From Pyropia yezoensis (Eukaryota > Rhodophyta > Bangiophyceae > Bangiales > Bangiaceae), in assembly GCA_009829735.1 (NCBI GenBank), contig CM020619.1, positions 30,344,063 through 30,408,062 of the forward strand: DNA of 64,000 nucleotides, written 5' to 3'. A program made the translations under genes and the position numbers. The number at the start of each line of letters is the position of its first letter. Within the stretch, counting starts at the first letter, position 1. Shown here in pieces: positions 62,399-64,000 of this stretch. The notes under the pieces were generated by a model. That model worked only from the letters and a program-made list of their open reading frames with translations, searched no databases and was not told the DNA's origin.

Positions 62399-64000
62399 GG
62401 GTGTCGCAGCGGCGGCGGGGGCGGCCGCCGCGGAAAATGGAGGCGACGCGGCCGGGGCCACGGCCGCCGCGCACGAGAGTGGCGCGGGTGCGGCTGCCGT
62501 GGCGGCCGCTGGCGAGCCGGCCGGTGGCGGATCGGCCGGCAGACGGGCCGCTGGGTGCGCAGCGGCACCCAGTGGTGGGCCACCGACCACCGCCCCCGCG
62601 GGTAAGACCGCGCGGCGGGCCAGAAAGGGCCAACGGGGCCGTGACGGGGCAGACGGCGGCGGTGGTTGCGGTTTTAAGGTGGCTGGTGGGGCCGTGGGCG
62701 GTGGCGACGACGCCGCGGGGAGAACGGCCAACACGCCTGAGGGCGGGCGGGGGGCCATGGCCTCGTGCACGGACGGCCGTGCCGCCATGGCGTCTGCCCC
62801 CAGCGGCCACGCCGATGGGGACGTCCCCATGGACGTGGACGACAAGGGCGGACCGACTGACGGCGGGCCGGCCGTTGACGCCGTTGGTGGCGGTTTGGCT
62901 GGCGGCGGTTCTGGCTCGGTCGGTGCGATGGCCAAGGTGCCTGACGCCGCCGCCGGGCGGACGGCCAGCACGCTTGCGGGCGGGCCATCGCGCGACCCCG
63001 CCACTGGGGGGGGGAGTGACGCGGCAGTGGGAGGCCGTGCGGACACCGCGTCTGCCCCCCCCGTGCCTGGCAGTGGCGGTTGCGGTGGTGGACCTGCGCA
63101 GGTGGGTGCCACGGGCGGGACGGCGGACGCGGCGGTTAGCGGACGGGCCACCACCACGTCAGGCACCGGCAAGCCACGCCAGAGGGAACACCCCGGGGGG
63201 GACGGCGCCAATTTGCCGACCGTGGACCCCGTGCCGCCGCCGCCCGACCCGCCGCGAAATACTACGGCTGGGATGGAGGGGGTGGTGATGGCGGGGGAAA
63301 GGGATTTTGCACCCCCTCTCGGGACGGGCGCGGTGCCGTCAATCTCGACGGCCGACGCCACCGCCACCGCGCCGCCCGACACAGCCACACCATGCCGTGC
63401 GCCTGCGGCGGAGAGTTTTGGCTGGCCGCGCCGGGCCGCAGCGCCCGCGCAGCCGCTGGCTGCCCCAACGCCGACGGATGCCAGCGCCCCCCCAGCGACA
63501 GGCGCAGCTGCAGCTGCCACGGCCCCTGCCGCACGGCGGCCGCCGGCGCCCAACGACGCACCGACGGCGTCCTCAGCCTCGGCGGCCTCAGCCGAGGGGG
63601 CGTGCATGCCGCCCCCCCCGGCGCCGATCCCCCCGACCCTGGCCGCGGCCACGGCGCAGGCGGCGGCGGTGCGTGTCCCTGGCCTACCCCCGCGAGCGGC
63701 CGCCAAGGCGACCCGCCGCAAGCGGGTGCGGGGGACGGCCACGGCCGACGGCGCGGCATGCGCCGACGCCACCACGCGCCGCACCGCTGGCACTGCGCCG
63801 GGCGTGGCGCCGGCGAGGGCGATCGCCAAGGTGCGAACCCGCGCCGCCGCTCCGGCGACGCCACGCTTCCGCCCGCCCTCTGCAGCGGGGGACACGGACG
63901 CCCCCACCACGCCAGCCAATGAGCTGGCGCGGGCGGCCGTCCTCCCGACGTCGGCGCGGCCGACGGCCGCAGCTGGCGGGGCGGACGCCCAGATCGGGGG
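62399..64000 (+). pseudogene. LINE copy 5 ORF1 remainder
   Basis: Continues the ORF1 reading region right after the 3' LTR of the second LTR element, with the GGGTG target duplication at its start. Ala/Gly-rich coding, KATRRKRVRG-type basic block near 63700. It is broken by the insertion and by the upstream 700-bp loss, so no product is expected. Confidence 0.7.

Larger units (their letters stand above)
41341..64000 (+). mobile_element. LINE copy 5, oldest-looking, split by two LTR elements and cut by the window edge
   Basis: Pieces 41341-41380, 50758-51599 and 62399-64000 are contiguous parts of one LINE unit once the two nested elements are set aside. It has a 146-bp internal duplication near the start (50758-50903 and 50908-51055) and lacks about 700 bp of ORF1 at 51218/51219, relative to copy 4 (34030-34729). 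The part after 62399 is ORF1 sequence mixing blocks typical of copies 1-3 with blocks typical of copy 4. ORF2 lies beyond the window. Confidence 0.85.

Noticed and set aside
1-64000. CRISPR arrays, tRNA genes, riboswitches
   Set aside because: None seen; the genome is eukaryotic and no cloverleaf with intact T-arm and acceptor stem was recognised by eye.

Overview
The window is nuclear DNA from a GC-rich eukaryote. It has short GT-AG spliceosomal introns (214 to 314 bp), a Pol III-type U6 snRNA gene, a eukaryotic ribosome-assembly protein (RLP24) and chromodomain-bearing Ty3/gypsy LTR elements. An Ala/Ser-rich leader with an AFV motif on 6-phosphogluconolactonase and an arginine deiminase with an N-terminal extension fit an alga, perhaps a red alga. 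That placement is inference. The run of exactly 500 N looks like a scaffolding gap of unknown true size.

Bases 1 to 8560 are ordinary host sequence: a two-exon HAD-type 5'-nucleotidase (+), then on the minus strand RLP24, arginine deiminase and a five-exon 6-phosphogluconolactonase. The last exon of the lactonase (6193-6306) is short and is recognised from its sequence and splice phase.

Base 8561 begins a U6 snRNA gene, and directly behind it starts a head-to-tail array of one non-LTR retrotransposon (LINE) of about 7.6 kb. The LINE has ORF1 with an RRM-like segment, then ORF2 with zinc fingers, a reverse transcriptase and a C-terminal restriction-like endonuclease (CCHC plus RPDL...D...K). 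Every junction between copies carries the same 43 bp: the 3' half of U6, from the 3' strand of its internal stem-loop through the T-run. Only the leftmost U6 is complete. The simplest reading is a LINE that inserts specifically into U6 and regenerates an intact U6 with a long target duplication, so the array grows on the U6 side. Copies next to U6 are nearly identical, the fourth is diverged, and the last is the most decayed. I know of U2-snRNA-targeting relatives (Keno, Utopia) but not of a U6-targeting one.

The array has copies 1, 2a, (gap), 2b, 3, 4 and 5. The gap rewinds the element by about 1.57 kb, and the two flanks carry different variants, so it probably hides a copy boundary. The last copy is split by two nested, whole-looking Ty3/gypsy chromovirus-type LTR elements (41381-50757 and 51600-62398), each with a 5-bp target duplication. 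Both carry, between pol and the 3' LTR, a long open frame on the opposite strand. The two antisense products share a weakly similar central block, so this looks like a conserved accessory gene. The rest of copy 5 runs off the right edge of the window.
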